DNA from: Dissophora ornata
Lineage: Eukaryota > Mortierellomycota > Mortierellomycetes > Mortierellales > Mortierellaceae
DNA: 41,085 nt
Direction: 5' to 3'
Assembly (NCBI GenBank): GCA_025201705.1
Contig: MU616801.1
Coordinates: 1-41,085, forward strand
In this document: piece after piece, positions 1 through 9,087 of the stretch
Layout: each line of letters opens with the position of its first letter
How positions within the stretch are numbered: position 1 is the first letter of the stretch
Translations under genes and position numbers: made by a program
The notes under the pieces: generated by a model
The model's input: the letters and a program-made list of their open reading frames with translations, nothing else
Databases searched by the model: none
What the model was told of the DNA's origin: nothing

Positions 1-86
1 TCGAAACTCCCACACCTTTTCTGGGAGTTGAACTCCCAGTGCTCTGGCTCCAAGCAAGGCGCTTTTCGGCTAGGCCAAGGGATCCC
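1..86 (-). other. Degenerate tRNA-like fragment at the window edge
   Basis: Read on the minus strand, this piece starts with GGGATCC (80-86) and carries an A-box-like TGGCCTAGCCG (67-77). It also has a B-box-like sequence (25-37) inside a perfect hairpin with CTGGG/CCCAG arms. No matching 3' acceptor strand is visible, the D-stem does not close, and no anticodon loop with U33 forms. It could be a decayed class-II (Leu/Ser-like) tRNA, a tRNA-derived SINE head, or a tRNA cut by the window edge. A second partial T-arm-like sequence runs off the end at positions 1-15. Confidence 0.3.
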
Positions 87-233
87 AAGCCCCTGGAGGC
101 GAAGTTGTGATAAAATTGCCCGGAAACCGGGGCCTGGGGCCTAAAAAGGCAAAATTTAAAAGAAAGAGTGTCCAGCATATTGACTATATTAAGATTTCTG
201 AAAATTCTGAATTTCAATAACACAGATGTAACT

Positions 234-304
234 GAAAGTGTAGTATATGGGTATCATTCCGGCCTTCCAAGCCTGAGAACCGGGTTCGAGTCCCGGCACT
301 TTCA
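234..304 (+). tRNA. tRNA-Gly (anticodon UCC)
   Basis: A 71-nt tRNA folds here. The acceptor stem GAAAGTG (234-240) pairs perfectly with CACTTTC (297-303), with discriminator A304. The A box TAGTATATGG starts at 241. The anticodon loop CTTCCAA (264-270) places TCC at 266-268. The anticodon stem has one C-U mismatch (260/274). The T-arm CCGGG-TTCGAGT-CCCGG (280-296) is perfect and contains a good B box. T305-T308 directly after the gene is a minimal Pol III terminator. There is no intron. It would decode GGA glycine codons. Confidence 0.9.
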
Positions 305-308
305 TTTT
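305..308 (+). terminator. Pol III T-tract terminator of tRNA-Gly
   Basis: Four T residues follow the discriminator base directly, as expected for Pol III. A longer T-rich tract about 25 nt further on could act as a back-up terminator. Confidence 0.6.
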
Positions 309-1025
309 GAATTGTTTCATTTCTTTCTTTTTTTTGCGCCAAGTGATGAACACGTTATGGTTGTTAATCTCTGCCGCTCTCATGCAGCGCGCAGTGCCAA
401 AAGAAATAGACGGGGCCAATGCAGGTTTTCATTGCCATGATAATTCTCCCTTACTAGACACCATATTTTACGAGCCAGATAGAGCTACCTTTTAATTGGG
501 CGACGTAGTCATAGCCAGCGGTGTGCATGAACAAAAGGCATTATCTAAAATGTTGCGGAAACCGCAGAAAATCGGAGGAGATCGAATTCATAGCTGTAGT
601 TAAGATTGTCGATCGGTAGTCGCCGCAGTTATTAAACTTTGCTACGATTGCTCCAATCCTACCAGATCCATGGACAAGCAAAGTAGTCTTCGGCAATGTG
701 GAGGCAGACGATATTTGTTGCGCCTGGGGACCGTCGTTGACTCACAATGAGTGTTGGGAGTGTGCAGAAGTGCAGTGTACCCTGTGCATGTAAACAAAAA
801 GCGAGAAACGCTGTAAGGTTGGGTTCCACCGCGCACGCACCATTCCAGTCTGCTGGCCGATTTGTTAACAGCTCAGCCGAAGCGCTCCCTTCTCTTATAA
901 AATCACTCTGCCCGATTTAATTTCACCTCCCTGCATCTCCCTGCGTCTCCCGGGCACCAAGAAAAGTCCAAGATTCACTACTTATCCTCATCTACCTACC
1001 TTACTTCAAGAGCAGTTGCAACACC
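309..1025. other. Intergenic; TATA box before a small ORF
   Basis: No gene recognised between the tRNA and the small ORF at 1026. A TATAAAAT sequence at 896-903 is followed by a pyrimidine-rich leader, like a Pol II promoter about 125 nt upstream of the ATG at 1026. Confidence 0.4.
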
Positions 1026-1251
1026 ATGTCACAGCAGAACCAAGATTACATTCACTCCAAGGGTTGTTCAGCTCCGCAACGTCGCCTACTCCAAACCATT
1101 ATCCTCCACCCCGAAACCCACCAATCGTGCCCAAGTCCTGGAAGGTCTGATGCCGCTCTCTAGGAACTCCTGGATCAGCGTGCCGACCTTACTTTGTGAC
1201 AGTCCTCCCGAGAATACCCCCAAGAATGTGTTTAATACTCCTACGCAGTAA
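1026..1251 (+). pseudogene. Small ORF behind a TATA box, possibly frame-broken
   Basis: The ATG at 1026 follows a clear TATA box and pyrimidine-rich leader. The reading frame as written gives a 45-residue peptide ending at the TAG 1161-1163. Removing one G from the GGG run at 1061-1063 would open a second frame that runs to the TAA at 1249-1251 and looks more coding-like (about 74 residues). No GT-AG intron explains the shift. I do not recognise either peptide. It could be a decayed gene, a tiny real gene, or chance. Confidence 0.25.
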
Positions 1252-2172
1252 TTCCCGCCGGTCCCCTCTACGGCACCATCCTCCTCGACGTCTAGCAAGA
1301 ACGAGATTGTTCTGCATTAGCATGATCATGGCAGCAGATGATACCCACCGTACATTCGTTTGTTTTGCGCATACAGACATATAGCACAAGGAGGAGGTGA
1401 ACGATAAGAAACAAATAACTGATTTCCTATTCTTCACTCTTTCTCTTTCCGTTTCCATCTAGCGTTGCTTCTACCCGCTTCTCGACCTTTTGTTTTCTTT
1501 TTTAGTTTTACTATTTATTTTCTTATTTATGTCTTTTCCTCTTAGATTCAGCTTTCTCGCACCTGTCGCACTGACCCTGGCCCAACCTTCATTCTCTACT
1601 CAATGGGAGATAGAGAGACGAAGAGTAACATAAGTCCAGTTTTGTAACCTTCGGTTGTGCGCAGGATTTTTTAAAAAAAAAGAAAGAAAGAAGGAAGGAA
1701 AAGAAAAAATGCTCTATGATTTCCCTGAGATGATGATGAAGAGAATGACCATGACATTTTTATCGTTATTTTCTTTCGAGATTCAGATCAACTCTTTGAG
1801 CGGAAAGGTAATTTTTCTCGACTTTTCAGGCACATTTTGTTGTTGGTGCCGTTCATGAGTTTAGCCTAGCGTATTTTATTTTATATTCCAAAATATAATC
1901 CATTTCGCGTTCAGATCTATGCACCTTGTGATTCCGCTGCGCAGTCAACGACGGAAGAAGATGTGTGTTTGAATGTTTGTTAGGCGATCGATAGATCGAT
2001 TGACGCGCGGCCACCGTGTTTTTGCAAAAATTACGAAAATCATGTGGTGAAGTTAGAAGTCAATGGAAGTTCAAGAAGCGGATAAATAAAGATCTAGATC
2101 GCTCAAACCAAGGAGCTCCAGGCCTGAAATGGGCGCAAGGAGATTTTTACAAGAAACCAAGGTCTTGATTGC
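1252..2172. other. Intergenic, low-complexity A/T and pyrimidine tracts
   Basis: No gene seen. It contains a T/C-rich stretch (about 1430-1560), an A/G-rich GAAA-type run (about 1670-1710) and a GATCGATAGATCGAT-like palindromic stretch near 1986-2000. Open frames here are short and unconvincing. Confidence 0.4.
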
Positions 2173-2203
2173 GTGTACCTCCGCGGTTTGTCATATTTGA
2201 CAA
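2173..2203 (+). promoter_or_regulatory. Shared upstream element, methyltransferase copy 1
   Basis: A 31-bp element starting with GTGTACC and ending with TTTGTCATATTTGACAA. The 3' half is an inverted repeat (TTGTCA-N3/4-TGACAA). It aligns without gaps to elements upstream of the two paralogues (3636-3666 and 11509-11539). It lies about 275 nt before the ATG and about 175 nt before a TATA box (2377-2383). Conservation in all three promoters suggests a transcription-factor site. The factor is unknown. Confidence 0.6.
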
Positions 2204-2376
2204 CCCCTTTATTTGCGCTATTTTTTTCTGTGAGCACAACTGAGCAGTGAACTGTATTTTGAGCATTTTATAATATTGTGTAAAATCGTCGATATGGTCG
2301 ACGAACCTGTCTTTCCGGAACTCATCTTCTCGCGGGGTATCGTAGCTGGCGCAACTTCTAAGCAACATCCGCCAGT

Positions 2377-2383
2377 TATAAAA
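2377..2383 (+). promoter_or_regulatory. TATA box of methyltransferase copy 1
   Basis: TATAAAA, 95 nt before the ATG at 2478, in an otherwise non-coding leader. Confidence 0.6.
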
Positions 2384-2477
2384 CCGCGAGGTGTGGTCTT
2401 CCTTTTTTAGGCATAGTCCATTCTATATTCCGCAATCGAATCGAACAAGAAAGCAAAAGCTCAATCCCGAACCATCC

Positions 2478-3342
2478 ATGTTTGACATCCAGGCCGTCAG
2501 CAACAACAACTTCAGCAAGATCGGACAAGACTATGACTTGATGCCGCAGGTTGCTGAAGTGACTCTTCTCGCAAGCAAGGTCATTCTTCAAGAGTTCACG
2601 ATCTCTACCAGCGAAGAGCACGTAAAGAATTCTTTTGCCCTCGAGTTCGGATGCGGCACCGGTAGCGACTCGTTTTTATTTATTATATTTTGTTTCTTTG
2701 GCTGAAGCTACATCCCGCTTGGATGACTAACCTTAACGCGGAAAATATTTATGCTACCAAATAGGCCTTTGCATGTTCTATGTCGCCCGCGAAGTCAAAC
2801 AAGTTCTTGGCGTCGACGTCTCTGAGGGTATGCTCCAGCACTTGAACCAAAAGCTCGAGACCCGCAATGAGAACACTGACATCCGTGACAAGATCAAAAC
2901 TGTCAACCACCTGATTACTGAAGATGCAATCCTTCCAGAGCCAGAGTTTTCCCAGTACCTCTCGGGACCTGACGCTGGATTCGGCTTGATTTACTCGAGT
3001 TTTGTTATGCATCATATCGATGATGTTCAAAGGATCGTGAACACCTTGTCTGGAAAGCTGCTCAAGAAGGATGGCTGGTTGATTGTCACGGACTTTCAAA
3101 GCTCGCATGAGGGCCATGGCCACCATAATAGCACGGCTAAGGATGTTCAGGATCTGTCCTTGGATGCGCTTGGAAAGCCCGTGAAGTTTATTCCCAAAAT
3201 GGTCGCGTTCACGCCTGAGGGATTCGCAGAGGTGTTCAAGAAGGCTGGACTGGTCGATGTCTCGGCCAAGCACGCATTTGAGATTGACCTCACCATGCAT
3301 GGACACAAAGATATCTTTGTGGCCAAGGGTCATCGTCCCTGA
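2478..3342 (+). CDS. SAM-dependent methyltransferase, paralogue 1 (short His insert)
   Basis: Two exons, 2478-2661 and 2765-3342, give 253 residues. The 103-nt intron has GT-AG ends and a GACTAAC branch-like site. The join restores class I Rossmann motif I, LEFGCGTG (about residues 55-62), which the intron splits at its final Gly. Next come an acidic strand (VLGVDVSEGM), a post-I region ending in YSSFVMHHIDDV, and strand 5 (GWLIVTDF). Right after strand 5 is a short insert with four His (SHEGHGHH). The C-terminal part [18 protein letters not shown] matches the paralogues. The family is class I methyltransferase (type 11/12-like) and the substrate cannot be read. It is the 5' member of a tandem pair with the gene at 3839. 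Compared with copies 2 and 3 the N-terminus is diverged (MFDIQAVSNNN), and the WTDVLV segment before the end is missing. Confidence 0.85.
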
Positions 3343-3635
3343 GTTGCAAAGCCTTGATGAATTCGTTTTATCTCGCTAATAAAATCAAAAGAGGCTGAAC
3401 GACAACCAATGGATGCAATATCGTTTGGGGCAGACAATGCTAAAAGAAAATAAAATGTTTGCGACACAAATATGGCAAGCAATGAAGTTAATGAGAGCCA
3501 TCTTGCTGCGCACAACAAATCAACATATGTAATGCTTCTCCATTATTGGGCGTATTTCTTCTCGCTGAGAAACGGGTTGCAAGTACTCAATCCAATACAA
3601 TTGCCAGGGAAGCGATGACTAAAGTGCATCGCCTT
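3343..3635. other. 3' flank of methyltransferase copy 1, duplicated after copy 2
   Basis: Holds AATAAA-like sequences (near 3379 and 3449). Its course (AGGCTG-ACGACAA, CATCTTGCTGCG, TTCTCCATTATT) is echoed after copy 2 (about 4840-5040), so the tandem duplication included this flank. No gene seen. Confidence 0.5.
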
Positions 3636-3666
3636 GTGTACCTCATCAGTTAGTCATATCTGACAA
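3636..3666 (+). promoter_or_regulatory. Shared upstream element, methyltransferase copy 2
   Basis: GTGTACC followed by TTAGTCATATCTGACAA, 31 bp in all and gapless against the elements before copies 1 and 3 (about 26/31 identical to copy 3). It ends 173 nt before the ATG and 50 nt before a TATAAAAA box at 3716-3723. Confidence 0.6.
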
Positions 3667-3715
3667 GGTGAGCCTCGATCATCATCAACAAGTGCTTCTT
3701 TTCTTTCCCAAAGCA

Positions 3716-3723
3716 TATAAAAA
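3716..3723 (+). promoter_or_regulatory. TATA box of methyltransferase copy 2
   Basis: TATAAAAA, about 120 nt before the ATG at 3839, followed by a C/T-rich leader that closely resembles the leader of copy 3. Confidence 0.6.
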
Positions 3724-3838
3724 CCCCCTTCGATTCCCTACTTCCCTACTTCTTTCTTTTTTAATCTCTATTCACCTTCAATCCTCACCCAACCTCCACA
3801 ACACTACAGCCCATTGTTCTAAAAGACAAAGTAAAAAC

Positions 3839-4787
3839 ATGTCCGATATCCAGTCCCTCAACAACCAGCATTTCAACAAGACCGCGAAGGACTATGACTC
3901 GAAACCTCAAGCCGATGAGATGACCCAACGCGCAAGCAAGGTCATCATCGAGGAGTTTGTTGCATCGACCAGCGAGGAGCACGTCAAGAATGCCTCTGTT
4001 CTCGAATTCGGATGCGGCACTGGTAACATCTTATTTTTTATTTGTGTTAAATTTCCTGACTGAAGCTGAATTTCGTATGCATTACTAACTACAACGCGAA
4101 AAATATATATGCCAATAACAAGGCCTTTGTATGTTCCAAGTTGCCCGCAAAGTCAAGCAAGCTCTTGGCGTCGATGCCTCTGAGGGAATGCTCCAGCATT
4201 TGAGCCACAAGCTCGAGACCCGCGAAGAGAACGCCGATATCCGTGGCAAGATCAAGACTGTCAACCACCTGATCACAGAAGACGTGGCCCTTCCCGAGCC
4301 AGAGTTTTCCCAGTACCTCTCGGGACCTGACGCTGGGTTCGACATGATTTATTCGAGTTTTGTCATGCATCATATCGAAGATGTTCAGGGGATCGTTAAC
4401 ACGCTGTCTGGAAAGCTCCTCAAGAAGGGTGGTTGGTTGATTGTCACGGACTTTCAAGGCTCGCACAAGAGCCACGGTCATGGCGACGGCCACACTCATG
4501 GCGATGGCTACACTCATCGCCATAACCACAGCCAACGTCACGGGGGGGATCATAAAGAGTGTAGCAAGACCAAGGATATCCAGGGCCAGTTCTTGGACGC
4601 AGATGGCAAACCCGTGGAGCTTGTCCCCCACCTGAATGGGTTCACTCTCGAAGGATTCGCGGGGACGTTCAAGAAGGCCGGACTGGTCGATGTCTCGGCC
4701 AAACAAGCATTTGGGATGAACATCACTATGCATGGAAACAACGAGGCCTGGACCGACGTCCTCGTGGTCAAGGGTCGTCTTGCCTGA
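3839..4787 (+). CDS. SAM-dependent methyltransferase, paralogue 2 (medium His insert)
   Basis: Exons 3839-4022 and 4123-4787 give 282 residues. The 100-nt intron (TTACTAAC branch-like site) sits at exactly the same codon as in copy 1. An upstream in-frame ATG at 3668 lies before the TATA box, so I start at 3839 ([12 protein letters not shown], shared with copy 3). Motif I is LEFGCGTG, the acidic strand ends in VDAS, and [10 protein letters not shown] precedes strand 5 (GWLIVTDF). After strand 5 comes a His/Gly-rich insert with ten His in about 33 residues (SHGHGDGHTHGDGYTHRHNH). The C-terminal lobe contains [18 protein letters not shown] and WTDVLVVKG. Histidine spacing of the HxHxH type is typical of metal-binding loops in Zn/Ni proteins; metal binding here is inferred. 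The gene is a head-to-tail duplicate of 2478-3342. Confidence 0.87.
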
Positions 4788-5033
4788 CTTGCAAAGCTTT
4801 GATGGAATTGTAGTATTTTATTAGTCCAATAAAAACGGAAAAGGCTGGACGACAACTGATGGATGGGTGTACCATCGCTGGGGAACACAATACCAAAGGA
4901 CAGAGTGTTTTCGGGACAAATACGGTAAACGGTGGTCATGAAAGTCATCTTGCTGCGGAAAACAGATCAAGACGAGTGCAGTGCTTCATCATTATTCAAG
5001 GCGAATTTCTGTGGAAATGGGCCGTGAATACAA

Positions 5034-5402
5034 ATGTCCCAGAAGAGTGATAAATATAGTCGAGGTGCCAAAGTATTGCTCCACAAGGACGCAGCTACTT
5101 TATCTACCAAAGAACAACGGCGCGTTCGAGAATACCACCAGGAAAATTCCCACATAGTTGTTCTCAATAATTCAGAACTACGTTTTCAGAGGAGTAGGTC
5201 CAAGGACATGTACTATATCTGCGTTTGTAATGCCGAACTAGTACGCCTGCCTAGTCTTAAAGTCCGCGTGCTGGGTTCCGAACAAACAGAGCTCAAGCGT
5301 AAGGCGTGCGTAAGGGTAGCCGAGAGGGCGAGAGATGTGATTGCTTCAGTAAAGCCCCTGTTCGAAGGCAAGGATCTCGAGTGTCCGTCTAATTTTTCCT
5401 GA
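5034..5402 (+). CDS. Hypothetical 122-residue ORF, no recognised domain
   Basis: An uninterrupted frame codes a basic, Arg/Lys/Glu-rich protein (start MSQKSDKYSRGAK, later YYICVCNAELVRLP and ERARDVIASV). It begins just where the homology between the flanks of methyltransferase copies 1 and 2 ends, and stops about 110 nt before the first helicase-like sequence. It may belong to the transposon remains that follow, for example an N-terminal Helitron piece. I see no motif supporting that, and it may not be a functional gene. Confidence 0.3.
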   Translation: MSQKSDKYSRGAKVLLHKDAATLSTKEQRRVREYHQENSHIVVLNNSELRFQRSRSKDMYYICVCNAELVRLPSLKVRVLGSEQTELKRKACVRVAERARDVIASVKPLFEGKDLECPSNFS

Positions 5403-5512
5403 TCACTCAACCTTCTAGACCCTAATCCCACTTCACCTACAACATTAGGCAAGGACAAGAACTCGCAACCAAGATCAAGAACTCCGACGCCATCTTTGCG
5501 ATGAAGTCCCAA

Positions 5513-6024
5513 TGCAACATCGACATATCTTTGAGGCTGTCGACAGGACGATCCACGATATTCTTCAAGAACCTGACGTTCCATTTGGCGGCAACGTTGT
5601 CAGTTTTGGAGGTGACTTTCGCCCAGTACTTTCAGTCATCATTCGTTGCTCGCTAGACTAGATTGTGAATGCCTGTCTGAACAAGTCGGAAACGATCTGG
5701 CATTCCATCAACATCTTGAAGCTCACCATAAACATGGGGCCTGGAGCCAGGAGTTTGATGCATATTTACTTAGAATTGGAGAAGGCAAGGAAGCGAATGT
5801 GACCTCAGGCCAGCACAATGACTACATTCGAGTGCCAAATGACTGTCTGTTGCAAACTTTCAAACACCAGTCATTGCCGGGAGCAGTGCTATCGAACGGT
5901 TACCCATCAGAGAGCCATACACCAGACCCGAGACCGTCCAACAGTCTTCAGAATTCTTGAGCAAACGTACCATTCTGACTACCCACGATGAGGATTTCGA
6001 CAAGCCAACGTTACAGCAACAGAG
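5513..6024 (+). pseudogene. Helitron/PIF1-type helicase fragment, frameshifted
   Basis: In one frame from 5513 the peptide includes [14 protein letters not shown] then [20 protein letters not shown]. This is the Walker-B-adjacent region of PIF1 helicases carried by Helitrons. A TAG at about 5659 interrupts it. The same frame continues with IVNACLNKS and ILKLTINM. Homology then moves to a second frame (YLLRIGEGKEANV, DYIRVPNDCLL) and finally a third (RTILTTHDEDFDKPT), each matching successive parts of the same domain. The Walker A segment and the C-terminal helicase part are absent. It is a truncated, multiply broken relic. No Helitron CTRR end was identified. Confidence 0.75.
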
Positions 6025-6142
6025 ATGATGCATAGTGTCGCGCCATCCACAAATCTAGGCCAGGACCGCATCCCTAATGGTGACGATGTTGCAGGCGACT
6101 ATCCACCAGAGTGCCTCAGTGGGTGGGGGAGGGCTTGGCGTT

Positions 6143-6712
6143 CTATACCTGGACGGGAACCTTGGTCTTGGTGGCGGCCTTCTTATGTCCCCCGTGGTGC
6201 CTATCGTTAGTTCGACTGGAAGAAGGCCGAAAAAGGCCCGAGGCCGCGAGGATGGACAATTCGTCGTTGCTTATTCCCGCAGCCTTTGTGATTTCGATCT
6301 TGCGGACTTGTCCAAGGACGCCGAAACTGACGATGGAGGCCATCTTCTGCTGCTCGACATGTTTCGCCATGTGGGTATAGGCGATCGCGCCTTTACCTCG
6401 ATCGAGTTCCAATGCGGTGGGGCGCAGGAGGGTCTTGTAGTAGAGGTGAGATCCATCGGCCTTGTAGTTTCAGTCATGGGGAGGGATGTTGGTGACATCG
6501 ACATCCATGTCGACGCCTTGCCTTTGTCTCTGTCCGATGGCATGGGGTTTGTTCGCTCGAAATGTCCCTGGAGAACCGTCTGTTTTGATGTTTGCCGGAA
6601 GTGTCTTGCTTGTTGGACGAATCGGGCACCTTCTTCGATGAGTTGGACGATATCGGTGTAGTGGACCAAAAGGGCGATTTCGGTGCTTGACAGTTCGGCG
6701 GTACGTGGATCT
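6143..6712 (-). pseudogene. Broken gene of unknown function
   Basis: On the minus strand a coding-like frame reads TAELSSTEIALLVHYTDIVQ and on to GHFERTNPMPSDRDKG. It then switches frame near 6530 to QGVDMDVDVTNIPPHD. A TGA at 6470-6472 is followed in the same frame by NYKADGSHLYYKTLLRP, then KMASIVSFGVLGQVRKIEI, to a stop at 6143. Together this would be one protein of about 190 residues with one frameshift and one nonsense codon. I do not recognise the family. Its place among transposon relics suggests a mobile-element or captured gene. The plus-strand ORF over the same bases has poorer composition and is taken as a shadow. Confidence 0.45.
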
Positions 6713-6775
6713 TATTTCTTCATTTTTCCGATAACGTCTACCCACAGAGACTTTACATTTTATCGCCAACCCCAT

Positions 6776-7270
6776 GCATCCTTCTAGTTACATGCCAATG
6801 ATAAAAGATTGAAAGGCACGGGCCATTCTTGCATCAGTGCAAAACGTAATTTGGTTTATTTGATTTTCGACGATTCTACGAGAAACGTACTTTTGTGAGG
6901 CATTAATGTAAACCTTAAGTAATTGCCTTCACACCCACCTTTTACGACCAACGATTACCTCCGGCCTCCGTTCCTTGAAATTTACGACTTTACAATTTCG
7001 GCACGCCATGATCTCTTGGTTGAGGTAAACAAAATTACGCCGAGTTGCATTTGTGACAGACAGGGGTGATGCATGCACCTAAAAAGGGAAATCGTGTACT
7101 GCTGGTATCTTTTCATGGATGATACATGAAGGAGCAAAGCAAAATTGCACCCGCCCTGCGCATACGTGACGGAGAGATGTTTACATAAATTATTGATGGG
7201 TGCGCCTAAAACGAAGGAGAGGATGTTTCCACCAATGGCGGATGGATGAAATATTGAAATAAAGACAATG
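6776..7270. other. Intergenic, nothing recognised
   Basis: AT-rich sequence with only short random open frames on both strands and no RNA gene or repeat that I can identify. Confidence 0.4.
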
Positions 7271-7271
7271 T

Positions 7272-8028
7272 ATGCGCGCAAATTGGAGTTCACCATATTA
7301 TCATCATCACAACATGGGCAATAAGAGTTCGCTATGCCGTAGCCACAATCAGTCGTTGTCTAGAGCGCACAAAAACGTGGATGGCGATATTACAGTGATC
7401 TCTAGTGACGAGAATACGGGATCGTCCGTCAGTAATATGCAGTTTACATCTACAAGCTCGCACTCTATGCCAGGCAGGCTGCAACGAACGCAAACGGCTC
7501 GGATATCGACCAAGAAAACGCCTTTCCTCCGCCGCCTTGCAATGATATTCTCATCCTGATCGTTCAACCTTCGCAGGCATGGGAGTCGTTAAGCATTCTC
7601 GATATAAATCGAGGATCCAGTTTCAAGCGCTAGTGGACTTTAGTTCGTCGGAACGGTCTTCAGGACGGTTACAGGAGCAACTGGTGGTGTACCGGCCAAT
7701 GCGCAACGAGCTATACATGCCGGACAGATCAAGATTCAACATTTGATGTACATATGGAAACATTGCCAACTAGCCCCAGTGTCTCTTTAGTACACAGCCT
7801 CGAGAGATGCCTCGGAAAAGATCCGTCAAAGCCTCGGATAACTCGATAGCCCAGAAGGTGTTCAAGAGATGTCATGGCAGAGAGCTATGCAATGTCAGCG
7901 CAAGACAGGGTCGAAACGGTCTATACAGGATTTCCAGGGTGGATCGCTCAGAAAGGCAGGGAGGAGTGTACGTTGGGAACTTGTCCAGTGTGTGGGACGA
8001 CGGTGTCTGTCCCTTTGACGCATTTTGA
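7272..8028 (+). pseudogene. Eroded reading frames, unknown origin
   Basis: Several short plus-strand frames follow one another: 7272-7559 (Ser/Thr-rich, DGDITVISSDENTGSS), a middle part with stops near 7630 and 7850, and 7807-8028 / 7874-8026. The last part in one frame ends with GTCPVCGTTVSVPLTHFE, a possible CxxC zinc-ribbon-like tail. The series looks like one decayed gene with several stops and shifts, but I cannot assign a family. It may also be chance. Confidence 0.25.
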
Positions 8029-8265
8029 GTCCCTTCGTATCAGATTTTTTGTATTTAATTATTTCTTAATTCGCGGGTTGACGGTCTGAAACGCAGACTT
8101 GCATTGGTCGCAAATTTGTACTAGTACTGGAAGCAGCAAGGAGTACCACAGACGTGGTTTCAGGATACAAGTACCACAATACCGTAAAATGTAGTTTATT
8201 CGCCCATTGGTGCAATAATTAAAACCCCACATGCGCTGTTCTTCCAGGGGTGTGTGCATCCCACC

Positions 8266-8272
8266 TATAAAT
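8266..8272 (+). promoter_or_regulatory. TATA box of the six-pass membrane protein
   Basis: TATAAAT about 120 nt before the ATG at 8392. Its position rules out the longer frame starting at 8254. Confidence 0.55.
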
Positions 8273-8391
8273 CATCGGTTCTTGCGCTTTCTTTTCTGTT
8301 TTTTATTATCGTTCTCCCCTCACACTCCTCTTCAGCATCCTTCGCAGTTTACATATCCGCCCCTGACCGCATCCTTTATCAACATCCTGCC

Positions 8392-9087
8392 ATGTCCTAC
8401 CTCAAGAAGCTATCAAAGATCTTTTTCGAGAAGCCGGTCCTCAACAGCTTCATCCTCCTCATATTCATGGCATGTCTGGGGATCTACATCGCCTCCCTAG
8501 TTGAAAAGCACTTCCACGACAACGACAATGAGGCCGATCTCATGAAACTCGTTCTCGTTACGGTCAACATCATCGGCTTCACGCTCATCTCGCTCGGACG
8601 CCATATCGATCTCTACAAGGTCTTCCGGCTCAAGGTCATCCTCATCGTAATCTATGTCGTCCTCTTGGTCGGGATTATCATGGACTATCATATTATGTTC
8701 CTTCGCTTCAAAAATCCAGACGATAACACACCCTACAACTTCAATGTCGACTTCCTCACCTTGGCTATGACGCTCCTCATCGACTTCATGTACCTGATGG
8801 TCTACGTCTTTTTCACATCGCGCACGATCCTAACTTTGACCGTGGCCTTGATCGCGCTCGAGATCGTTGTCTTTTTGATCTCGTGCTCGCTGGGATCAGA
8901 CCATGTGATCGACACCGTCAACCTGTCGACCTCAATAATCACATTGGTGTTCTCGATCATCTTTTGGTCGGGCGAGGCCAGCTTGGAGACCCCTCATCGA
9001 TTCCGGCATTTCTATGAGGAAGTGGATATGCAGTCCCTCATGCGCAAAACCACTATTGACAGTAATGACGCTCGGGAGATTGTCTAG
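8392..9087 (+). CDS. Multi-pass membrane protein, unknown function
   Basis: A single exon codes 231 residues from MSYLKKLSKIFF. The open frame extends upstream to 8254, but that ATG precedes the TATA box, so 8392 is preferred. About six hydrophobic helices are visible: residues 18-36, 50-68, 79-98, 123-143, 147-167 and 178-195. Loops are short and charged. A His/Asp/Asn-rich loop (KHFHDNDNEAD) follows helix 1. The cytosolic-looking tail contains HFYEEVDMQSLMRKTT. No signature motif of a transporter, channel or enzyme is evident. It resembles small fungal integral membrane proteins of unknown role. It sits inside the transposon-rich island between methyltransferase copies 2 and 3 but is itself intact. 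Confidence 0.75.
   Translation: MSYLKKLSKIFFEKPVLNSFILLIFMACLGIYIASLVEKHFHDNDNEADLMKLVLVTVNIIGFTLISLGRHIDLYKVFRLKVILIVIYVVLLVGIIMDYHIMFLRFKNPDDNTPYNFNVDFLTLAMTLLIDFMYLMVYVFFTSRTILTLTVALIALEIVVFLISCSLGSDHVIDTVNLSTSIITLVFSIIFWSGEASLETPHRFRHFYEEVDMQSLMRKTTIDSNDAREIV

Noticed and set aside
2749..3333. Long minus-strand ORF of 194 codons (and its counterpart at 4089-4733)
   Set aside because: Mirror frames of the methyltransferase exons; similar in both copies only because the genes are duplicates.
3668..3838. In-frame upstream start for methyltransferase copy 2
   Set aside because: Lies before the TATA box (3716-3723), and the added residues are not shared with copies 1 and 3.
6077..6661. Plus-strand ORF of 194 codons
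   Set aside because: Overlaps the broken minus-strand gene, which has better amino-acid composition and continues across its stop and frameshift.
8254..8391. Upstream ATG extending the six-pass membrane protein by 46 residues
   Set aside because: It lies 5' of the TATA box at 8266-8272, and the added part is hydrophobic leader-like noise.
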